A stretch of DNA of 64,000 bases from CAZSRX01 sp964609675 [NCBI: uncultured Bacteroidota bacterium] (lineage in GTDB: Bacteria; CLD3; SB21). The stretch covers positions 1 to 64,000 of the forward strand of contig CAZSRX010000005.1 in NCBI GenBank assembly GCA_964609675.1, written 5' to 3'. Below the pieces are notes generated by a model. The model was given only the letters and a program-made list of their open reading frames with translations. It was not told the origin of the DNA and searched no databases. Below are positions 17,400 to 26,991 of the stretch, in pieces; position 1 is the stretch's first letter; every line of letters starts with the position of its first letter. The position numbers and the translations under genes were made by a program.

Positions 17400-19655
17400 T
17401 CATTTCATGTGATAAGACAGAGCGGTTCTGTAAACCCGTTCCATCTCTTTAACGCGCAGGTTGATCCATCCGTTTATCTTCAGATGCGAACCGCCGACGG
17501 TTCCTATTTTAACCGCATCGATACGGTATTCCCTGGCTAAATCGGGAATGAGGTTTTCCCGGCAGTCTGCCACCGTAACGATAAAGCGCGACTGGGACTC
17601 GCCAAACAACAGCAGGTCCGGCCGCATGGCGTCCTGCAGGTGGATATCGGCGCCGATTGTTTTCCCGGGGCTGCCCTGGAAACAGCACTCGGCTAGGGCT
17701 ACGGCCAGCCCGCCGTCGGACACGTCGTGCGCCGATTTAACGGAACCGCGCCGTATGGCCTCCAGCACCATCGCCTGAACGGCTTTTTCATACTCCATGT
17801 CCAGCTCCGGTATTTCTCCACAGACGAGCCCATGCATCACTTTGAGATATTCGCTGCCGCCGATTTCAGGTTTATTTTTACCTATCAGATAAATCAAATC
17901 ACCGTCATTTTTAAACCAGGAGGTTGTGGTTTTCCATACATGGTCAATAATCCCGATCATACCGATGGTCGGGGTCGGATAGACGGCGCGCTTAGGACTT
18001 TCGTTATAGAAACTGACATTGCCGCCGGTAACGGGCGTGCCGAGCGCCAGACACGCTTCCTTCATGCCTTCAATGGCTTCCTTAAATTGCCAGTACATTT
18101 CCGGCTTGTAGGGGTTGCCGAAATTGAGGCAGTTGGTGATGGCGGCAGGCCGGGCGCCCGAGGCGACGACGTTACGCGCCGATTCCGCCACCGCAATCAT
18201 GGTGCCCCGCCGGGGATTGAGATAGACATAGCGTCCGTTGCAATCCACCTTCATGGCCAGCGCTTTGTCGGTGCCTTTAACGCGGATCACGGCGGAATCA
18301 CTGCCGGGCCGCGTGACGGTGTTGGTCCGGACAGAAGTATCGTATTGTTCATAAACCCATTCACGGCTGGCGATATTCGGCGAGGCCAGCAACCGTTTCA
18401 GCGTTTCGTCGAAGTCTTTCGGCGGCCGAACCGCATCGATATCTAAATTTTTTAACGCATCAATATATCCCGGTTTTTTTGTTTCCCGGTGGTACACCGG
18501 CGCGCCGCCGCCCAGCACAAGGGAATCCGCCGGAATATCCGCGACGGTATGGCCATGGAATTTGACCCGCAGGCGTTGGTCGTCGGTAACGTGGCCGATA
18601 ATCACGCCGTGCAGATCCCATTTTTCGAAAATTTTCTGAATCGCCGCCTCATGGCCTTTCTGGACAACCAGCAACATACGCTCCTGGCTTTCGGAAAGCA
18701 TGATTTCGTAGGGCGTCATAAAATCCTCGCGGATGGGTACTTTGGTTAACTCGATTTCCATGCCGCACTTCCCTTTGGCGCTCATTTCCGAACTGGAACA
18801 GGTAAGTCCGGCGGCGCCCATATCCTGAATACCCACAAGGTAGCCGCTTCGGATGGCCTCCAGAGTGGCCTCGAGAAGCAGTTTTTCGGTAAACGGATCG
18901 CCGACCTGCACGTTCGGCCGCTTGCTTTCGGAATTTTCGGATATCTCCTCGGAGGCAAACGTAGCGCCGTGGATGCCGTCGCGTCCGGTGGACGAGCCGA
19001 CGATCATCACCGGATTGCCGGCGCCTTTTGCGACCGCGCTGGCCGTGTGTTTCTGATCCGCTATGCCAACCGCCATCGCATTGACCAGCGGATTTTCCGT
19101 ATAGCTGTCCTCAAAATAAATTTCCCCGGCGATGGTCGGCACCCCGAAACAGTTGCCGTAATCGCCGATGCCCTTGACGACATTGGCAAAAAGGTGCCGT
19201 ACGCGCGGGTCGGATAGTTCGCCGAAACGCAGGGAATTGAGCGACGCTAAAGGCCGGGCGCCCATCGTAAAAATATCGCGGAGGATGCCGCCGACGCCGG
19301 TGGCGGCGCCCTGATAAGGCTCCACCGCTGAAGGATGATTGTGGCTCTCGATCTTAAAAGCCACCGCCAGCCCCTCTCCGATATCAATCAAACCGGCATT
19401 CTCTTCGCCGGCGCCCTTCAGCACCGCCGAACCGGTTTTGGGCAGCGTCTTCAACAACGCAATGGAATTCTTGTAACTGCAGTGTTCGCTCCACATGACG
19501 CTGAATATACCGAGTTCGGTAAATGTCGGCGTGCGGCCGAGTATCCTCAGAATGGTTTCATATTCCTCATCCAGCAGACCGTGCTGGCGGGCCAGTTCCG
19601 GCGTCACCTCGGGTTCTTTGAGATCGTTATACTCCAGCCATTTCGATGCGTGCAT
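17400..19655 (-). CDS. purL: Phosphoribosylformylglycinamidine synthase subunit PurL
   Basis: A 751-residue small-type PurL, which with PurQ and PurS makes FGAM from FGAR in purine synthesis. The hallmark '[10 protein letters not shown]' lies near the N-terminus, '[20 protein letters not shown]' and '[20 protein letters not shown]' follow, and '[18 protein letters not shown]' is in the second half, so both AIRS-like halves are complete. GGGAG precedes the ATG. It starts 29 nt after corA. purQ and purS are not in the window. Confidence 0.97.
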   Translation of the reverse strand: MHASKWLEYNDLKEPEVTPELARQHGLLDEEYETILRILGRTPTFTELGIFSVMWSEHCSYKNSIALLKTLPKTGSAVLKGAGEENAGLIDIGEGLAVAFKIESHNHPSAVEPYQGAATGVGGILRDIFTMGARPLASLNSLRFGELSDPRVRHLFANVVKGIGDYGNCFGVPTIAGEIYFEDSYTENPLVNAMAVGIADQKHTASAVAKGAGNPVMIVGSSTGRDGIHGATFASEEISENSESKRPNVQVGDPFTEKLLLEATLEAIRSGYLVGIQDMGAAGLTCSSSEMSAKGKCGMEIELTKVPIREDFMTPYEIMLSESQERMLLVVQKGHEAAIQKIFEKWDLHGVIIGHVTDDQRLRVKFHGHTVADIPADSLVLGGGAPVYHRETKKPGYIDALKNLDIDAVRPPKDFDETLKRLLASPNIASREWVYEQYDTSVRTNTVTRPGSDSAVIRVKGTDKALAMKVDCNGRYVYLNPRRGTMIAVAESARNVVASGARPAAITNCLNFGNPYKPEMYWQFKEAIEGMKEACLALGTPVTGGNVSFYNESPKRAVYPTPTIGMIGIIDHVWKTTTSWFKNDGDLIYLIGKNKPEIGGSEYLKVMHGLVCGEIPELDMEYEKAVQAMVLEAIRRGSVKSAHDVSDGGLAVALAECCFQGSPGKTIGADIHLQDAMRPDLLLFGESQSRFIVTVADCRENLIPDLAREYRIDAVKIGTVGGSHLKINGWINLRVKEMERVYRTALSYHMK

Positions 19656-19684
19656 TTAAAACTCCCGTTAGAAAATCGTGCGCG

Positions 19685-20755
19685 TTAAAACCATTTCCGT
19701 TTTCTGAAAAAGAAATACATAAACAAGGCCACCGCCGCCATCAGCCCCAGCGCAAAAGGATAACCCAAAAACCACCGAAGTTCCGGCATGTTCCATGGAG
19801 AAGCATCGGGATCGAAATTCATCCCATACACGCCGGCGATAAACGAAAGAGGCATGAAAATCGTCGTAATGATGGTCAGCCGCTGCATGACAAGATTAAT
19901 CCGGTTGGAACTTTCCGTCATCTGGTGCGTCTGGTAGGAATAATACGATTCCACAATGCCGGAAACGGCGTCCCGGTGCGAATCAATAGTTTCGTTAAGC
20001 CGGATCAGATGGTCAAAGATATCCCGAAAATACACCTGAGATATTTTGGAAATCGCTTTGTTGTTGATGTGGATCAGCCGGGCAAGGATGTCCCGCTGGG
20101 GCGCGATGATGCGGCGGAACTGCGTCAGCTGCCGTTTAATGGAAAGAACTTCCGACAGCACTTCCTGGTTGCCCTCCTGCGCGAACATTTTTTCCTCCAG
20201 ATCGTCAATCCGGTCGTCCCATTTATCCACCATGGGGAAGCAGTTGTCTACCATCGTGTCGAGTATCGCGTGCAGAATGAAATCCGAGTTGCGAAACATC
20301 ATGTTGTCCTTAACCAGAGACCGGAGACGTCCCCCGCGCTGATAACGTACGGACTGGTGCAGGATCAACTCGGTCTGACAGCGGTTTTTAACCTTGTTAA
20401 TCGCCTCGTTGGGTGTTTGGTGAACGGATACGAGAAAATTCTTGCCCAGGAAAAAATCAATTTCGTCGCGGATCATTTCGTCGTTTTCCTTGTCATACAC
20501 CGGCTCATTGACGATAATGAACAGATAGGAATCAAATTCGTCAATCTTGGGCGAGTTCGGGTAATACAAACAGTCTTCTATACACAGCGGATGGAAATTG
20601 AATACTTCCTGTAACTGCTCGATTTCTTCTTCGGTCGGATTTTCAAGGTCAATCCAGAAAACCGATTTCGGATCGTTCAGGTAGATCACCATCACTTCAA
20701 AACTGACGGTTTTCATGAATTCACGCTCGCTGAGCTGGGCATAGATGGTAAACAT
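19685..20755 (-). CDS. corA: CorA-type magnesium/cobalt channel
   Basis: A 356-residue CorA: a large cytoplasmic N-terminal alpha/beta and helical domain (~1-290) and two C-terminal membrane helices. The selectivity motif Gly-Met-Asn lies at 311-313 ('VYGMNF') at the end of the first helix, and the C-terminus is basic ('RKRKWF'). The start at 20755 follows AAGGATAACGG. Its gene begins 11 nt downstream of the CNNM/CorC-type transporter, so two divalent-cation systems are co-expressed. Confidence 0.95.
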   Translation of the reverse strand: MFTIYAQLSEREFMKTVSFEVMVIYLNDPKSVFWIDLENPTEEEIEQLQEVFNFHPLCIEDCLYYPNSPKIDEFDSYLFIIVNEPVYDKENDEMIRDEIDFFLGKNFLVSVHQTPNEAINKVKNRCQTELILHQSVRYQRGGRLRSLVKDNMMFRNSDFILHAILDTMVDNCFPMVDKWDDRIDDLEEKMFAQEGNQEVLSEVLSIKRQLTQFRRIIAPQRDILARLIHINNKAISKISQVYFRDIFDHLIRLNETIDSHRDAVSGIVESYYSYQTHQMTESSNRINLVMQRLTIITTIFMPLSFIAGVYGMNFDPDASPWNMPELRWFLGYPFALGLMAAVALFMYFFFRKRKWF

Positions 20756-20766
20756 AACCGTTATCC

Positions 20767-22068
20767 TTATTCGTCCGAAAGCGCCGGGGCCGTCGGTTCG
20801 GGCAATTTATAAATCAGCGCCTTGTGTATTTTCTTGCGATCGGCTTCCGTGACGGTAATCCGAAGCGACCCGTATTCAAAGGTTTCGTTCTTGTGCGGCA
20901 TACGGCGCAGATGCCAAAGAATGAATCCGCCCAGCGTGTTGTATTCGTCGGAGGGCAGGTTGATGCCCAGCGTTTCATTGAGCGTGTCGATTTCCGCCAG
21001 CGCGTCCACCAGGTAAGCGCCGTCGTCCTGCGGCCGAATGGACGGCCCGGCATCGTCGTATTCGTCCTTTATCTCTCCGACGATTTCCTCGAGCAGGTCT
21101 TCCATCGTGACCAGGCCCGCCGTACCGCCGTATTCGTCCACCACAATCGCCATCTGCAGGTGATGACTCTGAAATTCCTTCAGCAATTCCGACACGCGCT
21201 TCGTCTCGGGAACAAAATACGGCATGGTGGTAAATTCAATGGCCGACATATCCTTAATATTTTTCCGCCAGCAGTTCAGGATGTTCTTGATATGCAGCGT
21301 GCCTACAATCGTATCAATATTCTGCTCATATACCGGTAAGCGCGAAAGTTTTTCGTCCGCCATGATCTCAAGGATTTCCTCCATCGGCGTGGACACTTCC
21401 ACGCAGACCATGTTGACCCGCGGCACCATGATTTCCCGCACCAGGGTATCGCCGAACTCGATGATGCTGTGGATCATCTCCAGTTCTGTTTCTTCGATGG
21501 CCCCGTCCTGCTCCCCGGCCTCGATGATTTCCTTTATTTCATCTTCGGTTACGTTCGTGTTAATCGCTTCCGGGCTCCGTCCCAATATCCACTGCAGGAG
21601 CCGCGTCATCAGATAAAACATGCGGTTCACCGGCCACAGCGCCAGCGACAGGCCATTGACCACCGGAATCATCAGCGCAATCACCCGCGACGGATAATAC
21701 TGCGCAATCGTGTTCGGCAGTATGACGCTGAGTAATATGACGGATAACGGTATCAGCACCATGCCTGCTCCGTAAATCCACCAGGCAATCTCCGGCCAGT
21801 CCGCGGCTATCTCCAGCGCCAGCACCGTTCCCAGAATCGCCGCGCACACTTTGAACAAATTGTTACCTACATACAGATCGTTTAACAGCAGCGCCGGTGC
21901 GTTCTCCCATCGATCCAGAAACGCCGAAATCCGGCTTTTCTGCAACATAATTTTTTTCATCGTTACTTTGTTCAGATGATACAAAGCGGTCATTAAAGAT
22001 GAAAAAAAACCCGAAAGCAGTATAAATATAAAGAAAAGGGCTAATTGAACGGTAATAACAGATTCCAT
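20767..22068 (-). CDS. CNNM/HlyC/CorC family transporter with CBS domains
   Basis: A 433-residue membrane protein: DUF21/CNNM membrane domain (residues ~1-175, four hydrophobic segments), a pair of CBS domains (~195-325; '[20 protein letters not shown]' starts the first, '[20 protein letters not shown]' is in the second) and the C-terminal CorC/HlyC transporter-associated domain (~340-425). Homologues export magnesium or sodium-coupled cations and respond to ATP through the CBS pair. It heads a likely operon with corA and purL. Confidence 0.92.
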   Translation of the reverse strand: MESVITVQLALFFIFILLSGFFSSLMTALYHLNKVTMKKIMLQKSRISAFLDRWENAPALLLNDLYVGNNLFKVCAAILGTVLALEIAADWPEIAWWIYGAGMVLIPLSVILLSVILPNTIAQYYPSRVIALMIPVVNGLSLALWPVNRMFYLMTRLLQWILGRSPEAINTNVTEDEIKEIIEAGEQDGAIEETELEMIHSIIEFGDTLVREIMVPRVNMVCVEVSTPMEEILEIMADEKLSRLPVYEQNIDTIVGTLHIKNILNCWRKNIKDMSAIEFTTMPYFVPETKRVSELLKEFQSHHLQMAIVVDEYGGTAGLVTMEDLLEEIVGEIKDEYDDAGPSIRPQDDGAYLVDALAEIDTLNETLGINLPSDEYNTLGGFILWHLRRMPHKNETFEYGSLRITVTEADRKKIHKALIYKLPEPTAPALSDE

Positions 22069-22209
22069 ATAACTTTAAATTAAATGAAATAAAGTTTATA
22101 AAAATGAATAACTAAAATCAAGCACTTTGAAACTTATTTGTCTTTGATTTATTGATTTAGATGATTATATTTAGCTTTAAATATTTATTTTTATCTTAAA
22201 CGATAGAAG

Positions 22210-24768
22210 ATGCTTGCTGATGTAAAAAACAATCGCACGGTGCTTCAGGAACTTCTGCAATTTCTGCGTTCATCCGATTTCACCGGTAAACTGCTGGACG
22301 AACATCTTGAACTGTTTCAGTCCAAGATATCCCGTTTCCGGGATATTGAACTGGCTGCGGTATTTGAAAAAATCCGGGAAGAGGCCGAAAAACGCCGGCG
22401 TTCCGGTAAAACACTGCTGATCAGCAAACTGGAAGACATTGCCGCTCTCACCAAAATGGAAATCATGCTGCGCGAACGCGCCGTACCGGTGGAGGTTATC
22501 AATCTGCTTTTGCTCCTGCTTGTTAACAAATCGTCGAATTTCTCTGTCCCGATATTTAACGGCCGGGTGGATGAATTGTTCGACGGTTCGGTGGAAAACG
22601 CCGTGGTCAACATCGTTCTGGAAAAGCTTGTTACGGATAAGTCCCGTCAGGGGCGCACCAAGGAAATGAAAGACCTGTTTGAAAAAAAACTCCGAGATAC
22701 GGAAACCTTTGTTCATCTGACTCAGGTCATCGACATGGTGGATCTGAACGAAAGCCCTAAAATCAAAAGCATCTTCATGACCAATCTTCTCGCTGAAGCC
22801 ATGAAACGCGACGAAACCATGCGCAAAAGCGAATCGATCACCATGAAAGACCTCATTAACCTGTACCTGCTCTCGAAAATTCAGCTGGAGCTGACGCAGT
22901 ACGGCTACCCGAACGAGACGCTGGAAGGCATCATCATCAACCGGCTCTCGCAGTCGAACAACATCCGGCGCCAGTTCCGCATCCTGGATCATATCATCTC
23001 CGAAACGGCGCGCGGCACCCTGAATATTGAACTCGGCTCCAAGACGGAAAAACTCGAATGGCTCAAGCTGATTAACGAACTCGAAATCAGCATCGCCCTG
23101 GCCCAGTACGAGGAAAAACTTTCGAAGGATAAATTTAAACCGCTGTCGGAAGACATTAAAGCGGTGATCCACGACACCCTCATGACGGAGAATATCGCCG
23201 ATCAGACCATTGCCGCCATATCCTTCGCCCGCCGTCTGGATAACCCCGACGAATCCCTGCACGAACCGGGCAAACTGGCCGAGGTCGCCGCCGAAACGCA
23301 GTATCTGACGTCCATGATTTTCCGGGTCAAGGGATTCCAGATCAAAGAAGTCTACGAGTTTGTCGAACTCATCGGTGAGTTGGATGTCAAGGACGAGCGT
23401 TACCACAAGACCGTCGAATATTTCCAGTACGAACTGCCGCACATTGACAAAAGCGTCCTCAAAGAAGAAGACCCGGATATTAAAAAGGCGGCGCTGACCT
23501 CGCGTTATCTCTCCGCGCGCATGATGAGCCTTTTCAATATCAACCCGCGGTATCTGTCCCTTGCGCCGGAATTTCTCACGCTCGACACCGGCAAAATCCC
23601 CGCCGAGTTCAAGAACAAGGAAGGCGAGTGGATTCCCAAGATTGATTATTTCAACGAGATCCGCAAGCGCCTGGGCTTCTTCAACAAAGCGGAACGGGCC
23701 TTTATGACCATGAACCGCGTGGAACACTACATCCGCGCGGAACGCCTGGAACTCAGCCGGGCAAACATGTTCCGGATTATGGAAAACATCAATGATATCG
23801 AACTGAGCCTCGCCACGGCCGAGTACATCAAGGCCGGCACCATCACCCGCGGCCAGGACGATGCCAACGCGTTCACGGCGCCGTACGTAGAGTCCAAAAT
23901 CAAGGCGCTTTTTCAGGACGAGTCGATCCGGATGATTGAAAAGGAAGCGGTAGAAAAGAACATCATCCCCGAATCCATCCTCGCAAAGGCCGAAGAAGAG
24001 GGCAATCTCGAAGACACGCTGCTGGACATTAAAAATTACGCTGTCTATCTGGTCACCCGCCGGTTTGATAAGCCGGAATATCCGCGTCACCTCCAGCGCG
24101 CGCTCAACCTGATACTCGCTCTCATCCAGGACGCTATCGGCTGGCGGCATTTCGAAAACACGCAAATCCGTGCCAAACAGGAAATCACGCCCCTGCTGGA
24201 AGAATATTACCATTATATGAACCTTCTGCTCGACGCCCTGCACGACGACACCAACCCGGACCATGAAGAAGTCATTTCCAAACTGCGCGATGACGATTAC
24301 TTCGCCATTACCGACAACCGGGACAGTCTGGAAGCGGGCAAAAAATCGGCACCTCAGGTGCGCATTGAGTTCAACACCCTGATGAATGACGGCCGCTTCC
24401 AGGATTACCTGGCCCGCGCCTATATATTTGCGGAACACAGCCCCCATGAGGAATGGGCCGCTTACCGCAATCGCATGGAAGAGGTGAAGAAGAACCTCAA
24501 CGAAGCGCTCAATAAAACCTGCACCGTGATTGACTCCATCATTGACACGCTAAAATCCACCACGCAGAGTTCCGTGTTGTACAAGGATGCCATTCAGACT
24601 TTACGGAACCGGTACCTGACGCCGCTGGAAAAATTAGAATATCAACTGAACACGCACCGCAAGCCGCCTATGGTCGTGAAAATCGAATACGACCGTATCG
24701 TCAACTCGGACAAATTCAAGGTGTTCCTCAACCACACCTATGAATTGGCCCAAACGGTTGGAAACTAA
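22210..24768 (+). CDS. Large, mostly helical cytoplasmic protein of unknown function
   Basis: An 852-residue protein with no signal peptide or membrane segment, rich in charged residues and predicted helix throughout. I recognise no domain. A weak internal periodicity may exist: 'MVVKIEYDRIVNSDKFKVFL' near the C-terminus echoes 'QVRIEFNTLMNDGRFQDYL' about 120 residues earlier, suggesting a helical-repeat scaffold. It is the first gene of a tight plus-strand run (the amidotransferase gene begins 7 nt later), preceded by 140 bases of AT-rich divergent promoter region. A 725-codon frame on the opposite strand is its shadow: it follows the codon pattern of this gene and resembles no protein. Confidence 0.8.
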   Translation: MLADVKNNRTVLQELLQFLRSSDFTGKLLDEHLELFQSKISRFRDIELAAVFEKIREEAEKRRRSGKTLLISKLEDIAALTKMEIMLRERAVPVEVINLLLLLLVNKSSNFSVPIFNGRVDELFDGSVENAVVNIVLEKLVTDKSRQGRTKEMKDLFEKKLRDTETFVHLTQVIDMVDLNESPKIKSIFMTNLLAEAMKRDETMRKSESITMKDLINLYLLSKIQLELTQYGYPNETLEGIIINRLSQSNNIRRQFRILDHIISETARGTLNIELGSKTEKLEWLKLINELEISIALAQYEEKLSKDKFKPLSEDIKAVIHDTLMTENIADQTIAAISFARRLDNPDESLHEPGKLAEVAAETQYLTSMIFRVKGFQIKEVYEFVELIGELDVKDERYHKTVEYFQYELPHIDKSVLKEEDPDIKKAALTSRYLSARMMSLFNINPRYLSLAPEFLTLDTGKIPAEFKNKEGEWIPKIDYFNEIRKRLGFFNKAERAFMTMNRVEHYIRAERLELSRANMFRIMENINDIELSLATAEYIKAGTITRGQDDANAFTAPYVESKIKALFQDESIRMIEKEAVEKNIIPESILAKAEEEGNLEDTLLDIKNYAVYLVTRRFDKPEYPRHLQRALNLILALIQDAIGWRHFENTQIRAKQEITPLLEEYYHYMNLLLDALHDDTNPDHEEVISKLRDDDYFAITDNRDSLEAGKKSAPQVRIEFNTLMNDGRFQDYLARAYIFAEHSPHEEWAAYRNRMEEVKKNLNEALNKTCTVIDSIIDTLKSTTQSSVLYKDAIQTLRNRYLTPLEKLEYQLNTHRKPPMVVKIEYDRIVNSDKFKVFLNHTYELAQTVGN

Positions 24769-24774
24769 CCGGGT

Positions 24775-25551
24775 ATGTGCCGTTTAGCGGGATTTTCCGG
24801 CCCGGTTTTGCAGGATCTGAGTTATCCGCTTCTTTCGGCGCCAAATGCACTGCGAAAGCAGAGCCGTTGTGATACAGAATCCGGAAAACCCAACGACGCC
24901 GGATGGGGCTTTGGTTTCTGGGATGCCCACCATCCGGAAATTGTCAAACACCCGACAGCCCCCGCCGAGGACCCGACGTTTGAAATAACCGCTCAGCGTT
25001 CCTGCCGCCGGATGATGGCGCATATCCGCCGGGCTTCCACCGGAGGCGTCGCGCCCGAAAATACCCATCCGTTCGGCTTTGAAAACCGCCTCGTCTTTGC
25101 GCACAACGGCTCTATCGATCGCTTCGATTCCATACGCGACCGCGCCGTTTCAGAACTGCCGGCGGATTTCAGACCGCGAATCACCGGCAGGACCGATTCC
25201 GAATATATCCTGTACCTGTTTCTGAGCGAATTGTTCGCTATCGACCAGCCGGAAACAGAAAATATCCGTTCCTTCCAGACGGCTTTGGAGCGCACCATAA
25301 TTCGCTGCCGGCAATGGGCGGCACAGGCCGCCGGCGATGACCCGCCGGAACTGAACTTCATGTTTTTAACAAAACACTTTTTAATTTCAACGAAAGTATT
25401 ATATTGGCTTGGTTTTTACAAGGTCGGCGGAGGCACCCTGATTACCTCGGAACCGCTGGCATCCGGCGACGGTTGGCAGCCCCTCGATGAAAACACCATG
25501 ATCGCGGTGCGCAGGGACGGCCGGCACGAAATCATAAACCTGCACCTATAA
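24775..25551 (+). CDS. Class II glutamine amidotransferase (YafJ/Gn-AT type)
   Basis: A 258-residue Ntn-hydrolase. After removal of Met1, Cys2 ('MCRLAGFSG') is the glutaminase nucleophile. 'HIRRASTGG' and 'FAHNGSID' are the glutamine-binding and oxyanion motifs of class II amidotransferases. There is no synthetase domain, so it belongs to the stand-alone YafJ-like group whose ammonia acceptor is unknown. It begins 7 nt after the large helical protein and is followed by bamD after 14 nt. Confidence 0.9.
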   Translation: MCRLAGFSGPVLQDLSYPLLSAPNALRKQSRCDTESGKPNDAGWGFGFWDAHHPEIVKHPTAPAEDPTFEITAQRSCRRMMAHIRRASTGGVAPENTHPFGFENRLVFAHNGSIDRFDSIRDRAVSELPADFRPRITGRTDSEYILYLFLSELFAIDQPETENIRSFQTALERTIIRCRQWAAQAAGDDPPELNFMFLTKHFLISTKVLYWLGFYKVGGGTLITSEPLASGDGWQPLDENTMIAVRRDGRHEIINLHL

Positions 25552-25565
25552 ACGCAAAGGCTTCT

Positions 25566-26357
25566 ATGAATTCTAATTCTTTTTATATTTCGGTTCTGAT
25601 ACTTGCGGTTTTCATGGCCGGCTGCGGGAAAAAAGACGAAACGGCGTACATGACCTCAAAAGAACATTTCGCGTACGCCATGAAATTTTTCAAAAAAGAA
25701 AAATACAGCAAAGCCCAGGAACAGTTCCAGGTCATCACCTTCAAATACAGCGGTTCCGACGTCGCGGATGACGCGCAGTTCTATCTTGCCGAATCATATT
25801 TCTTTCAGAAGGATTATGTGCTGGCCGCTTCGGAATACGACCGGCTGGTCAGTTCCTATCCGCGAAGCGAGTTTGTGGAAGAATCCATGTATAAAATCGC
25901 CATCTGTTATTTTAAATTATCCCCCGGCTACGCGCTGGATCAAAAGTTCACGTACGAAGCCAAAGACGCGGCCCAGAATTTTCTGGACCTGTATCCCAAA
26001 AGCCCGCGCAAAGCTGAAATGGATTCGCTGTATCTTACCATCACCGACAAACTCGCCCGCAAAGAATTTGAAAACGCCCATACCTACCGTAAAGTAACCG
26101 AGTATGAGGCCGCTATCGTGTATTATGACCTCGTCCTTAATGAATACCCTAAATCGCAATACGCCGGCCGCGCGCTGTACTGGAAGGCATACTGTTTTTA
26201 TAAACTTAAACTATACGAAAAGGCACGGCTGATTCTTTCCCGGCTCACCGATCAGTATCCGCTGGATAAAAAACTCGTCAACGACGCGTTAGACCTTCTG
26301 GACACCATCCGAAAAAAGGAAGCCCGTGCGCAAGCAGGCCGGAAAGAAGGCACTTAA
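25566..26357 (+). CDS. bamD: Outer membrane assembly lipoprotein BamD (YfiO)
   Basis: A 263-residue lipoprotein: lipobox 'FMAGC' with Cys20 as the lipidated residue, then about five TPR units ('YAMKFFKKEKYSKAQEQFQV', 'ASEYDRLVSSYPRSEFVEES', 'YYDLVLNEYPKSQYAGRALY'). BamD is the essential TPR partner of BamA for beta-barrel insertion, which shows that the host has an outer membrane. The C-terminal tail is basic. nadD follows after 18 nt. Confidence 0.92.
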   Translation: MNSNSFYISVLILAVFMAGCGKKDETAYMTSKEHFAYAMKFFKKEKYSKAQEQFQVITFKYSGSDVADDAQFYLAESYFFQKDYVLAASEYDRLVSSYPRSEFVEESMYKIAICYFKLSPGYALDQKFTYEAKDAAQNFLDLYPKSPRKAEMDSLYLTITDKLARKEFENAHTYRKVTEYEAAIVYYDLVLNEYPKSQYAGRALYWKAYCFYKLKLYEKARLILSRLTDQYPLDKKLVNDALDLLDTIRKKEARAQAGRKEGT

Positions 26358-26375
26358 TCCTTTTCCCGCGTAACG

Positions 26376-26978
26376 ATGATGGCTTCTACCCGAATTGGTC
26401 TTTTCGGCGGTACGTTCGACCCCGTACATCAGGGACACCTGATCATCGCCGAACAGGCGCGGGAAATACGTCAACTGGAGAAAATTCTTTTTATACCGGC
26501 CGCTGCGCCCCCTCATAAAAACGGCCGTCCGATTACGGATTTCAACCATCGCGCGGCCATGCTTCGGCTCGCCCTGCAGAACAACCCGCATTTTGAAATC
26601 AGCGAAATTGAAAGTCAGTTGCCGCCGCCTTCCTACACCGTCCAGACGCTAAAGCATTTAATCGCCTTATACCCCGACACCCTCTTCGAACTGATTATCG
26701 GCATGGACTCCCTCTGCGGTTTTCAGTCATGGAAATCGCCGGATGAATTGTTAAAACTGTGCCGGATGGTTGTTTATCCGCGGGCGGGATCGGCCGTGGA
26801 TACAATCAGCCCGGCAATTATGGCCCAGGCCATTGTAATGGATGTTCCGATAATAGAAATTTCTTCCACGTTTATCCGGCGTCTGTTATCGTCGGGACAG
26901 TCCGTGCGTTATATGGTTCCGGATGCCGTCCTGAATTACATACAGAAACACCGTCTCTACCAGATCCCGCTAATCTGA
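26376..26978 (+). CDS. nadD: Nicotinate-nucleotide adenylyltransferase
   Basis: About 200 residues. '[15 protein letters not shown]' contains the nucleotidyltransferase (T/H)xGH site, '[10 protein letters not shown]' the family loop and '[11 protein letters not shown]' the ISSTxIR motif. It adenylates nicotinate mononucleotide in NAD synthesis. Two consecutive ATGs (26376 and 26379) make the exact start uncertain by one residue. It lies in the middle of the bamD-nadD-ABC run. Confidence 0.96.
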   Translation: MMASTRIGLFGGTFDPVHQGHLIIAEQAREIRQLEKILFIPAAAPPHKNGRPITDFNHRAAMLRLALQNNPHFEISEIESQLPPPSYTVQTLKHLIALYPDTLFELIIGMDSLCGFQSWKSPDELLKLCRMVVYPRAGSAVDTISPAIMAQAIVMDVPIIEISSTFIRRLLSSGQSVRYMVPDAVLNYIQKHRLYQIPLI

Positions 26979-26991
26979 CCGGCCGACCCGC

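Noticed and set aside
22270-24447. A 725-codon open frame antisense to the large helical protein
   Set aside because: It is a shadow created by the codon bias of the plus-strand gene: composition is rich in Phe, His, Arg and Val in the pattern of a reversed coding strand, it shows no recognisable motif, and the plus-strand frame has better spacing to its neighbours.
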